From assembly GCA_965220465.1 (NCBI GenBank), contig CBDCPZ010000019.1, positions 1 to 64,000 on the forward strand: a stretch of DNA of 64,000 bases, in the 5' to 3' direction. Below are positions 17,801 to 25,544 of the stretch, piece after piece. The notes under the pieces were generated by a model. That model did not search any database. It was not told the origin of the DNA and was given only the letters and a program-made list of their open reading frames with translations. This DNA is from JAHDHW01 sp965220465 (GTDB taxonomy: Bacteria; Bacteroidota; Bacteroidia; Chitinophagales; Saprospiraceae). A program made the position numbers and the translations under genes. Numbering within the stretch: position 1 is the first letter of the stretch; each line of letters starts with the position of its first letter.

Positions 17801-19008
17801 ATGCTTCTTCAATGGGCTGTGATTCAACTGTCATGATTCAATTGAGTTTTTATGACCCTACTTTTAATGATTTGACAACAACACTCTGCGATGGCGAAAG
17901 TATCATTGTCAATGGAACAACTTACAACGCTTCTAATCCTCTCGGGATGGAAATATTAGAAAACGCAAGTTATATGGGATGCGATTCAACTGTCCAGGTT
18001 GATCTTAGCTTTTATCCTCCGATGGTTAATAATATAACTGAATCAATTTGCGACGGAACTACTTTTGAAATTGGAACCGACTCTTTTTCGGTTACCGGAA
18101 ATTACAGCGTTACACTTGAAAATGCTTCAGCGCAAGGTTGTGATAGCATCGTTAATCTCGAGTTAATGGTTGTAACAGATGAAATGATGGGGCTTGCAAC
18201 AGCCGGTGAAGACTTTTCTTTGTGTGATGGCACACAAACCAGCATCGAGGCCAATCTGCCTGTAACAACAGCAGGGCAATGGACTTCGAATTCCGGAGCA
18301 ACAATTGTTTCGCCGGACGATTTTCAAACAGATTTAAACAATCTCTCTCCAGGCTACAACAGTTTTGTCTGGACACTTTCTACCACAATGTGTCCTGATT
18401 ATCACTCTGATGAAGTCATTATCTACGTTGAGGAAGTTCCGCAAGCGGTGAATGACGAATATATTTTGTCATTTAATAGCACCTCAAATGAATTAGATCT
18501 GATCGATAATGATCTGTTTTTTCCAGATTCGGATTGGTTTTTTGAATTACTTTATGCTCCAAATCACGGTACATTGGAGGAAACCAGTGAAGGGGTTTAC
18601 GAATATTTTCCTGAAGATAATTATGCCGGTATTTTGGATTTTGAATACCAGCTTTGTAGCGAAAAATGCCCTGATCTTTGCACTTCTGCAAGGGTTCGTA
18701 TCCAGGTCGATCCTCCGGATTTCGACAATGCTGAAATACCCAATGGAATCACTCCAAATGGCGATGGCGTCAACGAGGCTTTCATTTTCCCTCAATTGGA
18801 ATACAAACCCGAACAATATCCAGACCGTGAGTTAATTATTTTCAACCGTTGGGGCGATATTGTTTTTCAGGCAAAACCATACTTCAATGACTGGAAAGGT
18901 CAAAACCAAAAGGGTCAGCCTTTGCCTTTGAGTACTTATTATTATGTGCTTCGTTTGGATGTTGGCGAAGGAAATATTCTTCAGGGGGATGTTACCATTT
19001 TAAAATAA
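14899..19008 (+). CDS. Giant surface protein: LRRs, 14 two-Cys repeats, T9SS type B signal
   Basis: This 1369-residue protein has a signal/anchor region (residues 7-28) and a plant-type leucine-rich repeat block (about 97-215, units like GNIPPEIGNLPELTILFLDN). An Ig-like stretch follows, then 13 full and one degenerate tandem copies of a 54-residue module (about 340-1092), a cadherin-like region, and a C-terminal gliding-motility/CHU_C T9SS type B domain (about 1280-1369, ITPNGDGVNEAF, NRWGDIVF, DWKGQN, STYYYVLRL). It is probably a long surface adhesin exported by type IX secretion with a PorP/SprF partner such as the one encoded at 21682-22638. A second in-frame ATG at 14917 is an alternative start. 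Confidence 0.93.
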   Translation: MFNLTQMLIKKSSIHLFLMSFMIATLSFQSDQNLQPNFSLNATTSESILDCPNSCQVNDSLALVALYNSTAGSSWSIGWNLNQPVCTPWPGVEMDNSGYVISVQLSGNNLTGTLPPEIGDFSRLNSLQLDNNNISGNIPPEIGNLPELTILFLDNNDFTGTVPGTFGNLSKLEILYLDNNDLSGPIPESFTNLIFLQKMDIFNNAFDSLPNMSAINIQPNKLRIFNNNFTFDDILSNSPAALGDNYFPQDSVFETTTLSLNTGTTYTIDLDFDSGILDNNYQWYRNGILYGAPLNINQLTFSPVDWNTPGTYHCTITNPNAPDLTLYSRAVIIDVDCGTSIYDYATNYCDDESIVFNGTLYNQANPTGTELLAGMDQYGCDSIIEVNLTYYPVAESFINDSFCNDESIVVNGTTYDQDNPSGIEIFQNASINSCDSTVYIDLNYDAILIETIDSTLCSGESIVVNGTIYDENNPSGSEFMPNGSINGCDSTTNVTLDFFLLAEYNLAPTLCFGESIEVNGTTYDQANPNGTEVISNASINGCDSTIYVALTFHQEFTATLDQTLCNGESIVVNGTTYDQSNPNGVEVLNGASAVGCDSIVNIDLTFYNEIVFNFEPTLCFGEEVTINGSVYSQANPIGTELFENGSIAGCDSTVSVALSFYSEILESLNTTICDNESIIVNGTAYNLNNPSGIEFMSNSSINGCDSTVNVDLSFIVAPVSNYIATLCSNESIVINGTTYDILNPSGTETIENAAANDCDSIVNIALDFYPAALFNFEPTFCAEESVTINNTVYNILNPTGVEVLFNASSNNCDSTVFVDINFYQPIQTNINETYCADEEIMVNNTIYNQSNPSGIEVISGVGPMGCDSTITIDLEYYEPSSGYFVTPICEGDQVIINGTIYDENNPSGIEIFSGASVDGCDSTLFINLNFFDPAEYDLTPTLCDGETVVVNGTIYDQSNPNGTEILENASSMGCDSTVMIQLSFYDPTFNDLTTTLCDGESIIVNGTTYNASNPLGMEILENASYMGCDSTVQVDLSFYPPMVNNITESICDGTTFEIGTDSFSVTGNYSVTLENASAQGCDSIVNLELMVVTDEMMGLATAGEDFSLCDGTQTSIEANLPVTTAGQWTSNSGATIVSPDDFQTDLNNLSPGYNSFVWTLSTTMCPDYHSDEVIIYVEEVPQAVNDEYILSFNSTSNELDLIDNDLFFPDSDWFFELLYAPNHGTLEETSEGVYEYFPEDNYAGILDFEYQLCSEKCPDLCTSARVRIQVDPPDFDNAEIPNGITPNGDGVNEAFIFPQLEYKPEQYPDRELIIFNRWGDIVFQAKPYFNDWKGQNQKGQPLPLSTYYYVLRLDVGEGNILQGDVTILK
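15916..18174 (+). repeat. Tandem 54-residue two-cysteine modules (14 copies)
   Basis: Within the LRR surface gene, 13 full modules and one degenerate one of about 162 bp each follow the pattern LC-x-GESI-V-NGT-YD-x-NP-x-G-E, then NAS-x-x-GCDST-V-x-L-F-Y. Each module has exactly two cysteines, one at its start and one in the GCDS motif, suggesting one disulphide per unit. The DNA copies have diverged at synonymous sites, so this is not a recent amplification. Confidence 0.9.
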
Positions 19009-19122
19009 ATTCCTGATTTGTTAAAAAATGTTGCTTGAGGGACATTTGTTGGCCTTTGACAAGCATTCAAATAAATTTCTGTTATTTGATCCGTTTATTG
19101 AGGATTAAATGAATTGGTGCTA

Positions 19123-20691
19123 ATGATCAACGCAACTTTTAAGGCTACTCTTCTACTTCTGTTTTTCTTCAATTTGGTTTTAACTCCTTTATTTGCTCAA
19201 AATAGCTTTTTTGAAAATACTGATTTGTTTTTGAAAAAACATGTAACCGCAGGACGATTAAACTATCAGATTATTCTCAAAGATAGCTCCTCCTTAAATG
19301 ACCTCATTGCGGAAATGCAATCTTTTCCGGTTTCAAAAAAGAGCCTCAATACCCAAAAAGCCTTTTGGATAAATGCTTATAATCTGATTGCTATAAAAAC
19401 GGTTTTACAACATTATCCAATCGGTAGCCCTTTGGATATTCCCGGTTTTTTTACGAAAAAAATCATTAGCGTTGAGGGAGATTTTTTATCACTAGATGAT
19501 ATTGAAAAGATTAAGTTATTAGAAAAATTTCAGGACGCTCGAATTCATTTCGCACTGGTTTGTGCTGCGGTTGATTGTCCACCAATTAACAATTTCGCAT
19601 ACTTTCCACAAACCGTTGATGATCAGTTAAATAAACGTGTTTCGCAATCGCTGGATGATCCTGATTTTTTGAAAGTTTATAGTGATAAAAAAGAGGTTCA
19701 TCTTTCTGAAATATTCCGCTGGTATAGTGATGATTTTAAAGCTTACGTAGGCATTCGTGCCTTTATCAACCAATATAAAACAGAACCAATCCCGAAAGAC
19801 TTTCAAATCAAATATTATACTTACAATTGGACTTTGAATGATATAAATATTAGCAATCAACCTGTTAGATTTCGTGCATCTGCACTGCTGAATCGAAATG
19901 CTGTTGAGTTGAAAATTTTCAATTCAATGTATACTGAAAAACGGTTTGATGGTTTTGAAAAGTTCAATAGCCGGAGCACGTACTTTTCATCATATATTCA
20001 GTTTTTGTATGGTTGGAGCAATAAAATAAATATCGGAGCTGACATTGTCATCAAGTCAAACGTAGTTAATGATCTGGCTTCTTCTTTTGCTTTGGAGGCG
20101 CTAAACTTCAATAATTTCAATACTTTTAAAACCATTGATTGTTCAGATACGGATATAAACATTAGCCCGTTTTCAAAATGCAAAGACAACTCGATGCAAA
20201 GATTTGATACGCTTCGCCAGGCAGATGGCCAGGTTATTCAAACAAAAAGTACGGCCGGATTAGCTCATATCGGCCCAAAAATCAAATTCAATCCGGTAAA
20301 AAAATGGGTCAATTTATCACTGCAACAAACTTTTTATATTCCAATTAAAAAATCCGTTGACGGTCAGTTTGTTTCTTTCACACAACTTTTTTATGACAAA
20401 TCGATCAAAGATCATTCGCAGTTATTTATTGAAGCGAGCTTATGGACACCAATTACCCCTGAATTTAAGATTAATCCTTTTCTCAAAGTTTTTTACAGTT
20501 ATTTCCCAACCAATAAATGGACAATTTACGCGATGACATCAATACCGACCGAGGTTGGCGCCGGCACAAAATATTTTATCACTCCAAACATCGAGTTAGA
20601 ATTTCTATATACTTATTATCTGCCAATTGATTATTTTTTGGGTGACAAACGCCCGATGACCTTTAATATCGGTTTTCGCTATTCCAACTAA
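19123..20691 (+). CDS. DUF547 domain fused to an outer-membrane-like beta domain
   Basis: This 522-residue protein has a signal peptide (ending PLFAQ, about residue 26) and a DUF547 domain at about 30-240: KAFWINAYNLIAIKTVL, RIHFALVCAAVDCPPI and a late SEIFRWYSDDF. DUF547 has cysteine-protease-like features (the conserved C and H blocks), but its activity is unproven. Residues 245-522 look like an outer-membrane beta-barrel or porin-like domain, with alternating aromatic strands and a terminal FNIGFRYSN strand. The start is ATG 19123 rather than the upstream TTG 19114. It is monocistronic, with a terminator 50 bp downstream. Confidence 0.85.
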   Translation: MINATFKATLLLLFFFNLVLTPLFAQNSFFENTDLFLKKHVTAGRLNYQIILKDSSSLNDLIAEMQSFPVSKKSLNTQKAFWINAYNLIAIKTVLQHYPIGSPLDIPGFFTKKIISVEGDFLSLDDIEKIKLLEKFQDARIHFALVCAAVDCPPINNFAYFPQTVDDQLNKRVSQSLDDPDFLKVYSDKKEVHLSEIFRWYSDDFKAYVGIRAFINQYKTEPIPKDFQIKYYTYNWTLNDINISNQPVRFRASALLNRNAVELKIFNSMYTEKRFDGFEKFNSRSTYFSSYIQFLYGWSNKINIGADIVIKSNVVNDLASSFALEALNFNNFNTFKTIDCSDTDINISPFSKCKDNSMQRFDTLRQADGQVIQTKSTAGLAHIGPKIKFNPVKKWVNLSLQQTFYIPIKKSVDGQFVSFTQLFYDKSIKDHSQLFIEASLWTPITPEFKINPFLKVFYSYFPTNKWTIYAMTSIPTEVGAGTKYFITPNIELEFLYTYYLPIDYFLGDKRPMTFNIGFRYSN

Positions 20692-20741
20692 TATTCTCGT
20701 TTCTTAAGAAATCATTCCCTCAATTTTAGAAGTCATAAAAA

Positions 20742-20769
20742 AACCCTCACTACCGTTGTAATGAGGGTT
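20742..20769 (+). terminator. Intrinsic terminator after DUF547 gene
   Basis: An 8-bp stem AACCCTCA/TGAGGGTT (20742-20749 with 20762-20769) with a 12-nt loop is preceded by an A-run, so it can also serve the minus strand. Confidence 0.7.
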
Positions 20770-20841
20770 GAATTCCTGAATAATCTATGAGAATCTCTAA
20801 ACTTAAACAAAGGGTGGAAAGAGGTTTTCCTCCTCATAAAA

Positions 20842-21210
20842 CTACTCTACAAATCGAATCCTCTTTGCATTTATATTTTGAAATTGATTGTTAGAAAAAA
20901 AGGCAACAGTGGTGGTGCTAAAGAAGGGAACACCTAAGGCATTGTCATTCACCGTTTTAGAGAAAGAATCCATTGTGATTTTCATATCAAAATGATATGT
21001 GTTACTTGCTGTCACGGGATTGGATTGAGAGAGAGAATGCTCGGCGTTGACATCGCGCTCCACTGTTGCAATAAAAAAGACTAAGGCTGCTACAAAATGA
21101 GAATCTTTAATGACGTTATCCTCCAAACACTTTACGGGTGTCCAAGTATTTTCAAAACTATTGGATAGTTTTGGTTTTAATAATTTCGTGCTATGAAGAA
21201 TTCCGTTCAT
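20842..21210 (-). CDS. Hypothetical protein, doubtful
   Basis: A 122-residue open frame ends ...NAKRIRFVE. I do not recognise a family. The sequence contains a hydrophobic stretch (FVAALVFFIATV, about 39-50) and a beta-like NTYHFDMKITMDSF segment, so it is protein-like. It has an ATG start and no competing gene on the other strand, but it stands alone in a poorly coding region and lacks a visible promoter. Treat it as a possible orphan gene. Confidence 0.4.
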   Translation of the reverse strand: MNGILHSTKLLKPKLSNSFENTWTPVKCLEDNVIKDSHFVAALVFFIATVERDVNAEHSLSQSNPVTASNTYHFDMKITMDSFSKTVNDNALGVPFFSTTTVAFFSNNQFQNINAKRIRFVE

Positions 21211-21681
21211 TCCAAAAATTGGTCTGCGTTTTATTCAAAGGATAATGATATCCAGTTTTAAATCAATTATTAAATCGACTAATCGAAATGGTTTTTAAGC
21301 CAAAAAAGCGATAAGTCAAATTGGATAATTACTTAAACCAATAATCTGAAATATGGAAATTATAGCAACGTTTAGAAAAGTGTTGGAGGGTGTAAAAATT
21401 CATGGGATTAAAATTTCGGTTATAAGGGAAAAAATATGTTCAACGCAAATATACAGTCTAAATTTTTGAATCAAATACCCTTTTTAGGGTAATTTTAAGA
21501 TTTTAAAAAAGCTAAAATGTAGTGTTTGCTTATGACGAATATAGATACAAAATTTTAAAAACCAATGCTTTAAAAGATTTTTTTTAATCAAAATATGTTA
21601 AAATATTGGAATACCGAAAAATGGAATAAACCAAAATTCCAATTTCAACACCTTCAATAAGGTTGGATTTTGAAATGGAAT
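21211..21681. other. Intergenic region without recognised genes
   Basis: This 471-bp AT-rich sequence lies between the doubtful ORF and the PorP/SprF gene. Both strands are interrupted by stops, and I see no RNA gene, repeat or clear terminator. Confidence 0.6.
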
Positions 21682-22638
21682 TTAATTGCCAAATGAATAG
21701 GAAAGATTTATCTCGTGCGCACTTCCTGCACTTGGACCAAAGGAAGTAAATGAATAATCAAAGCCGTAGCCTATTTTTAAATTGCTATCCCATCCGGCAT
21801 TTTCACCAATGACATACCCCACTTCAACGTGATAATTACCTCCGGTTGAAATACCCGTTCCTATCCAAAAATTACTTTGCATCCGATACCGAAGATTAAA
21901 ATCTAAATTAACCGGAGCATTAGGAGCATATTTCACCCAAATCGAAGGTTCCAAGTGGCTATCGTTTTTCAAATAATGATACAATCCAAACATTCCGTAA
22001 ACATGCTGGACTCGCTGAGTTGAAAAATCACCGGTTTCATCTTTGAATTCAAGATTTAATCCGAATATTTGAGGAACTGAAAGCCCTGCATAAACATGAT
22101 CTCCATCTAAAAATCCGCGTTCAAGTTGCCGGTAATAATAAACACCAAGCCCAAAATCCGGGTAGATTCGCGACTGATCTTCAGCTGTCAAAATATCATT
22201 TGGTTCGGTAAGCCTGATTTCAGACACATTCACACGATATTGAACGGCGCCAAAATTTAAACCAAAACTTAGTCCGCCGTAGTAAGGATCATCGGTAATA
22301 ATCCCGGCTATCCGGCCATAAGCACCTGTGAAAGCGGTAGGGCCGGTTTGGTCATTCAAAATATAACCTCCGGCTATCCAGCCAAAAGCACCTGTCTCAG
22401 CATACATATATTCTCCCTGAAAAGTTTGCGTTTCGGGAGCAGATTCGATCCCAACCCACTGTCTTCGATAAGAAATACCAAATGAAACATTGTTTTCATT
22501 CAAAATATAATTGCTGTTAACAGCAGCAGGATTGATAATCCCCCTATATTCCTGGTATTGAGTAAATAGTGGTAATTGCTGAGCTTTTGTAAATCCAGCT
22601 ATAAATAAGCAGATAAAAAGAAGTAAATATTTGTTCAT
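21682..22638 (-). CDS. PorP/SprF family type IX secretion outer-membrane protein
   Basis: This 318-residue protein starts MNKYLLLFICLFIAGFTKAQ (signal peptide), then QLPLFTQYQEYRGIINPAAVNSN, the PorP/SprF N-terminal hallmark (FTQYxxxxxxINPA), and SFGISYRRQWVGI. The rest is a beta-barrel ending in LSYSFGN. PorP/SprF proteins help export or attach T9SS cargo with type B (CHU_C) domains, and two such cargo genes lie nearby (14899-19008 and 25545-28100). An in-frame start 20 codons upstream is less likely because only the ATG at 22638 places the signal peptide first. Confidence 0.93.
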   Translation of the reverse strand: MNKYLLLFICLFIAGFTKAQQLPLFTQYQEYRGIINPAAVNSNYILNENNVSFGISYRRQWVGIESAPETQTFQGEYMYAETGAFGWIAGGYILNDQTGPTAFTGAYGRIAGIITDDPYYGGLSFGLNFGAVQYRVNVSEIRLTEPNDILTAEDQSRIYPDFGLGVYYYRQLERGFLDGDHVYAGLSVPQIFGLNLEFKDETGDFSTQRVQHVYGMFGLYHYLKNDSHLEPSIWVKYAPNAPVNLDFNLRYRMQSNFWIGTGISTGGNYHVEVGYVIGENAGWDSNLKIGYGFDYSFTSFGPSAGSAHEINLSYSFGN

Positions 22639-23033
22639 GGAAAAAGCTTGAATCCAGCGTCTTGTGATTGCTAAATACACGAAAATGCAACCAGACAAAA
22701 TCCGGAGTACATCTATTCGGTTTATTATAATTTGTTTTTATGATAAAACGGTCAGTCAAAAGCATAGAAAAACGCTACCAAGTTATTGGGCTAAATTATC
22801 AATAAGTTTTTTTTAAAGCTTTCGCAAAACGACTCTAAAAACTTCTTTTTAATCAGTTATTTAGCTTCTTTTTACGATTGCAAAAACTTATCAACAATTT
22901 TTTACGCCTGCTTATCAACTACACATCAATCATTTATTTGAGCAATCAGGGAGGTAATCGGGACGATATATATACAAATATATAAAATGTTATTTAATCA
23001 AACCGGAAAATTTTGCTTTTTTGCCCTTATCTG

Positions 23034-23354
23034 TAAAAAAAAATCTCTCTCCACATAAAGTGAAGAGAGAAAGTGAAGTTTACAAAAACTGTTTTAAAGT
23101 TATTTCTTTGACAGTTTCTGTACATGTTACCAATAACTGCTCGCTTGGTTAAAACACAGCATTGGCATTATACAGGGGGTAAAATCCAAAGTGAGAATTA
23201 GACCTGTGTCAATTTCTTAATTACAATACCATTTAGTAAAAGGCATAAACCTATTACATGGAGATTGTGTATACGGCTATTGAGATTTGGAAATGTAAAG
23301 GGATTGTAACTTGGAGAATCTCTAAGAAGAACTTAATTGTTCTTTTGAAACTAA
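23034..23354 (-). ncRNA. Possible small RNA ending at an orphan terminator
   Basis: This is inferred from signals only. A TAAATTTG box on the minus strand (23361-23368) could start a transcript near 23354, and a strong terminator at 23045-23069 with nine T would end it near 23034, giving about 320 nt. Inside are small hairpins, for example AAGAAC/GTTCTT at 23327-23345. No known RNA family (tmRNA, RNase P, 6S, SRP) is recognised, and the -33 box is missing. Confidence 0.2.
23045..23069 (-). terminator. Orphan minus-strand intrinsic terminator
   Basis: A 10-bp stem (23045-23054 with 23060-23069, one mismatch) and 5-nt loop is followed on the minus strand by nine T (A-run at 23035-23043). No annotated minus-strand gene ends here. 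Confidence 0.65.
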
Positions 23355-23607
23355 CAGTACCAAATTTACAATTAAAATTGGGATTTTTTATACCTAAAAC
23401 ATGGTAATTAACATATTGTCACACAAGCCAATATTTAAATTTATTTGTTATTATGCTTGTTCTACGGCATAAAATTCAAATTTCTTTGATTTTTTGTATT
23501 TGATTATTTCTGTAAATAAAGAATTTCCCAATTAAAATAACTAATTGATACAATTTGCGTTTAATGCGCAAAAGCAATTATATAGTGCATCGTATTGTAA
23601 AAAAGAG

Positions 23608-23615
23608 TACTTTTG
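23608..23615 (+). promoter_or_regulatory. Bacteroidota -7 box of typA
   Basis: TACTTTTG fits TAnnTTTG and is followed by GCACC, as in many Bacteroidota promoters. Transcription would start near 23622, excluding the TTG at 23613 as translation start. No well-spaced -33 box is seen. Confidence 0.6.
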
Positions 23616-23642
23616 CACCCTCTTTTAAAAATGTATAAAATA

Positions 23643-25460
23643 ATGAAACAGAACATTAGAAATATTGCAATCATAGCACACGTCGATCACGGTAAAACGA
23701 CCCTGGTTGATAAAATTCTTTTTCAATGCAGCTTGTTTCGTGAAAACGAAAACAAAGGCGAACTTATTCTTGACAACAATGATCAGGAAAGAGAACGTGG
23801 TATTACGATCCTTTCAAAAAACGTTTCGGTCAATTATAAAGACGTCAAGATTAATGTGATTGATACTCCTGGTCATGCTGATTTCGGTGGTGAAGTAGAA
23901 AGAGTATTAAACATGGCAGATGGGGTGCTCCTTTTGGTTGATGCTTTTGAAGGACCAATGCCTCAAACGCGCTACGTACTCAGTAAAGCCATTGCGCTTG
24001 GACTTAAACCTATTGTTGTTGTCAACAAAGTTGATAAAGAAAACTGTCGCCCTGATGAAGTTCAGGAGGATGTCTTCGAATTGATGTTTAACCTGGACGC
24101 AACAGAAGATCAGCTAGATTTTCCAACTGTTTATGGTTCAGCTAAACATGGTTGGATGGGACCGGACCCAAAGAAAGACACCGGAGATGTGACCTATTTG
24201 CTTGATCAGATTTTGGAGCATATCCCTGCACCAAAATTGAACGAAGGCTCACTTCAATTGCAAATCACTTCGATTGACCATTCGAAATACCTGGGTCGGA
24301 TTGCTATCGGTAGAATTACCAGAGGAGAAGTTGTAGTCAATCAACCAGTTTCGTTGGTTAAAAGAGATGGTTCTATTGTAAAAACAAGAATCAAAGAATT
24401 ATACACTTTCTCAGGATTGGGAAAAGAAAAAGCAGATAAAGTTGAATGTGGTGATTTGTGTGCAATTAGTGGAATTGACGCTTTTGATATTGGAGACACC
24501 ATTGCTGATTTTGAAAATCCTGAAGGACTCGTTCCAATGGCAATTGATGAACCTACGATGAGCATGCTGTTTACCATCAACAATTCTCCTTTCTTTGGTA
24601 AAGAAGGTGAATATGTAACAAGCCGTCACTTGCGCGAGCGTCTTTTTAAAGAAACAGAAAAGAACCTTGCGCTAAGAGTTGAAGAATCAGGTTCTCCCGA
24701 TGCTTATACCGTATTTGGGCGTGGCGTTATGCACCTCAGTGTTTTGATCGAAACCATGCGCCGGGAAGGTTATGAGCTTCAAGTTGGAAAGCCAAGAGTA
24801 ATTATCAAAGAAATTGATGGTGTAAAACATGAACCTGTTGAGCTACTGTCAGTGGATCTACCGGAACCACTTTCGGGGAAAGTCATTGAAGCCATTACAA
24901 ATAGAAAAGGAGAAATGACCATCATGGAACCTAAAGGTGACCTGATGCACTTAGAATTCGAAATTCCTTCAAGGGGAATCATCGGTTTAAGAAACAACTT
25001 AATGAATCTTACTGCCGGTGAAGCATCGATTTCGCATCGTTTTCTGCGCTTTGAACCATGGAAAGGAGATATCCCAACTCGTAACAAAGGCGTGCTTATC
25101 GTTCATGAAAAAGGTACAACAATTCCTTTTGCGCTTAACAAATTGCAAGATCGCGGCAGATTTTTCGTTCCGCCGGGAGTTGAGGTTTATGAAGGGCAAG
25201 TTGTTGGAGAGCATACCAGAGATAATGATTTGATGGTCAATGTAACCAAAACAAAAAAGTTATCCAATATGCGGTCTTCAGGTAATGATGAAAAAGTAAA
25301 ACTTCCACCTCCGATTATTATGTCTTTGGAACAAACGATGGAATATATTGACGATGATGAGTACGTTGAAATAACGCCAAAATCTATCCGTCTTCGAAAA
25401 GTTTACTTGAAAGAACATGAGCGAAAACGTGCTGCTAATACTAAATTAGGAATGGTTTAG
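23643..25460 (+). CDS. typA: Translational GTPase TypA/BipA
   Basis: This 605-residue ribosome-associated GTPase has all G motifs: G1 AHVDHGKTT (about 13-21), G2 RERGITI, G3 DTPGH, G4 NKVD and G5 SAKHG. Domain II, the EF-G-like domain III/V (VFGRGVMHLSVLIETMRREGYEL, SRGIIGLRNNLMNLT) and the BipA-specific C-terminus (PPIIMSLEQTMEYI, SIRLRKVYL) are complete. It assists 50S assembly and stress or cold adaptation. ATG 23643 gives the usual N-terminus MKQNIRNIAIIAH; ATG 23631 is an alternative. It is monocistronic, with its own promoter and terminator. Confidence 0.98.
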   Translation: MKQNIRNIAIIAHVDHGKTTLVDKILFQCSLFRENENKGELILDNNDQERERGITILSKNVSVNYKDVKINVIDTPGHADFGGEVERVLNMADGVLLLVDAFEGPMPQTRYVLSKAIALGLKPIVVVNKVDKENCRPDEVQEDVFELMFNLDATEDQLDFPTVYGSAKHGWMGPDPKKDTGDVTYLLDQILEHIPAPKLNEGSLQLQITSIDHSKYLGRIAIGRITRGEVVVNQPVSLVKRDGSIVKTRIKELYTFSGLGKEKADKVECGDLCAISGIDAFDIGDTIADFENPEGLVPMAIDEPTMSMLFTINNSPFFGKEGEYVTSRHLRERLFKETEKNLALRVEESGSPDAYTVFGRGVMHLSVLIETMRREGYELQVGKPRVIIKEIDGVKHEPVELLSVDLPEPLSGKVIEAITNRKGEMTIMEPKGDLMHLEFEIPSRGIIGLRNNLMNLTAGEASISHRFLRFEPWKGDIPTRNKGVLIVHEKGTTIPFALNKLQDRGRFFVPPGVEVYEGQVVGEHTRDNDLMVNVTKTKKLSNMRSSGNDEKVKLPPPIIMSLEQTMEYIDDDEYVEITPKSIRLRKVYLKEHERKRAANTKLGMV

Positions 25461-25475
25461 ATCTAAAAAACAGAG

Positions 25476-25503
25476 AAGCCGGAACGAATATTCGTTCCGG
25501 CTT
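25476..25503. terminator. Bidirectional terminator between convergent genes
   Basis: A perfect 13-bp stem (25476-25488 with 25491-25503) with a minimal AT loop and flanking A/T runs lies between the typA stop and the stop of the convergent CHU_C gene. Confidence 0.85.
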
Positions 25504-25544
25504 TCTTCATTCTCACTAAATCTAAAAGTGTCTCATAGTGTGTG

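Larger units (their letters stand above)
22639..23607. other. Long intergenic region upstream of typA
   Basis: This is nearly 1 kb without a credible protein gene on either strand. The only strong signals are a minus-strand terminator (23045-23069) and a minus-strand -7-like box (23361-23368), which together leave room for a small RNA. The rest is AT-rich sequence. Confidence 0.6.

Noticed and set aside
15916..18174. Possible CRISPR-like repeat array
   Set aside because: The repeats are in-frame protein modules of about 162 bp with diverged DNA, without spacers or cas genes.
18473..18835. Open frames on both strands inside the LRR surface gene
   Set aside because: Overlap a clearly coding T9SS protein and lack motifs; shadows of its codon pattern.
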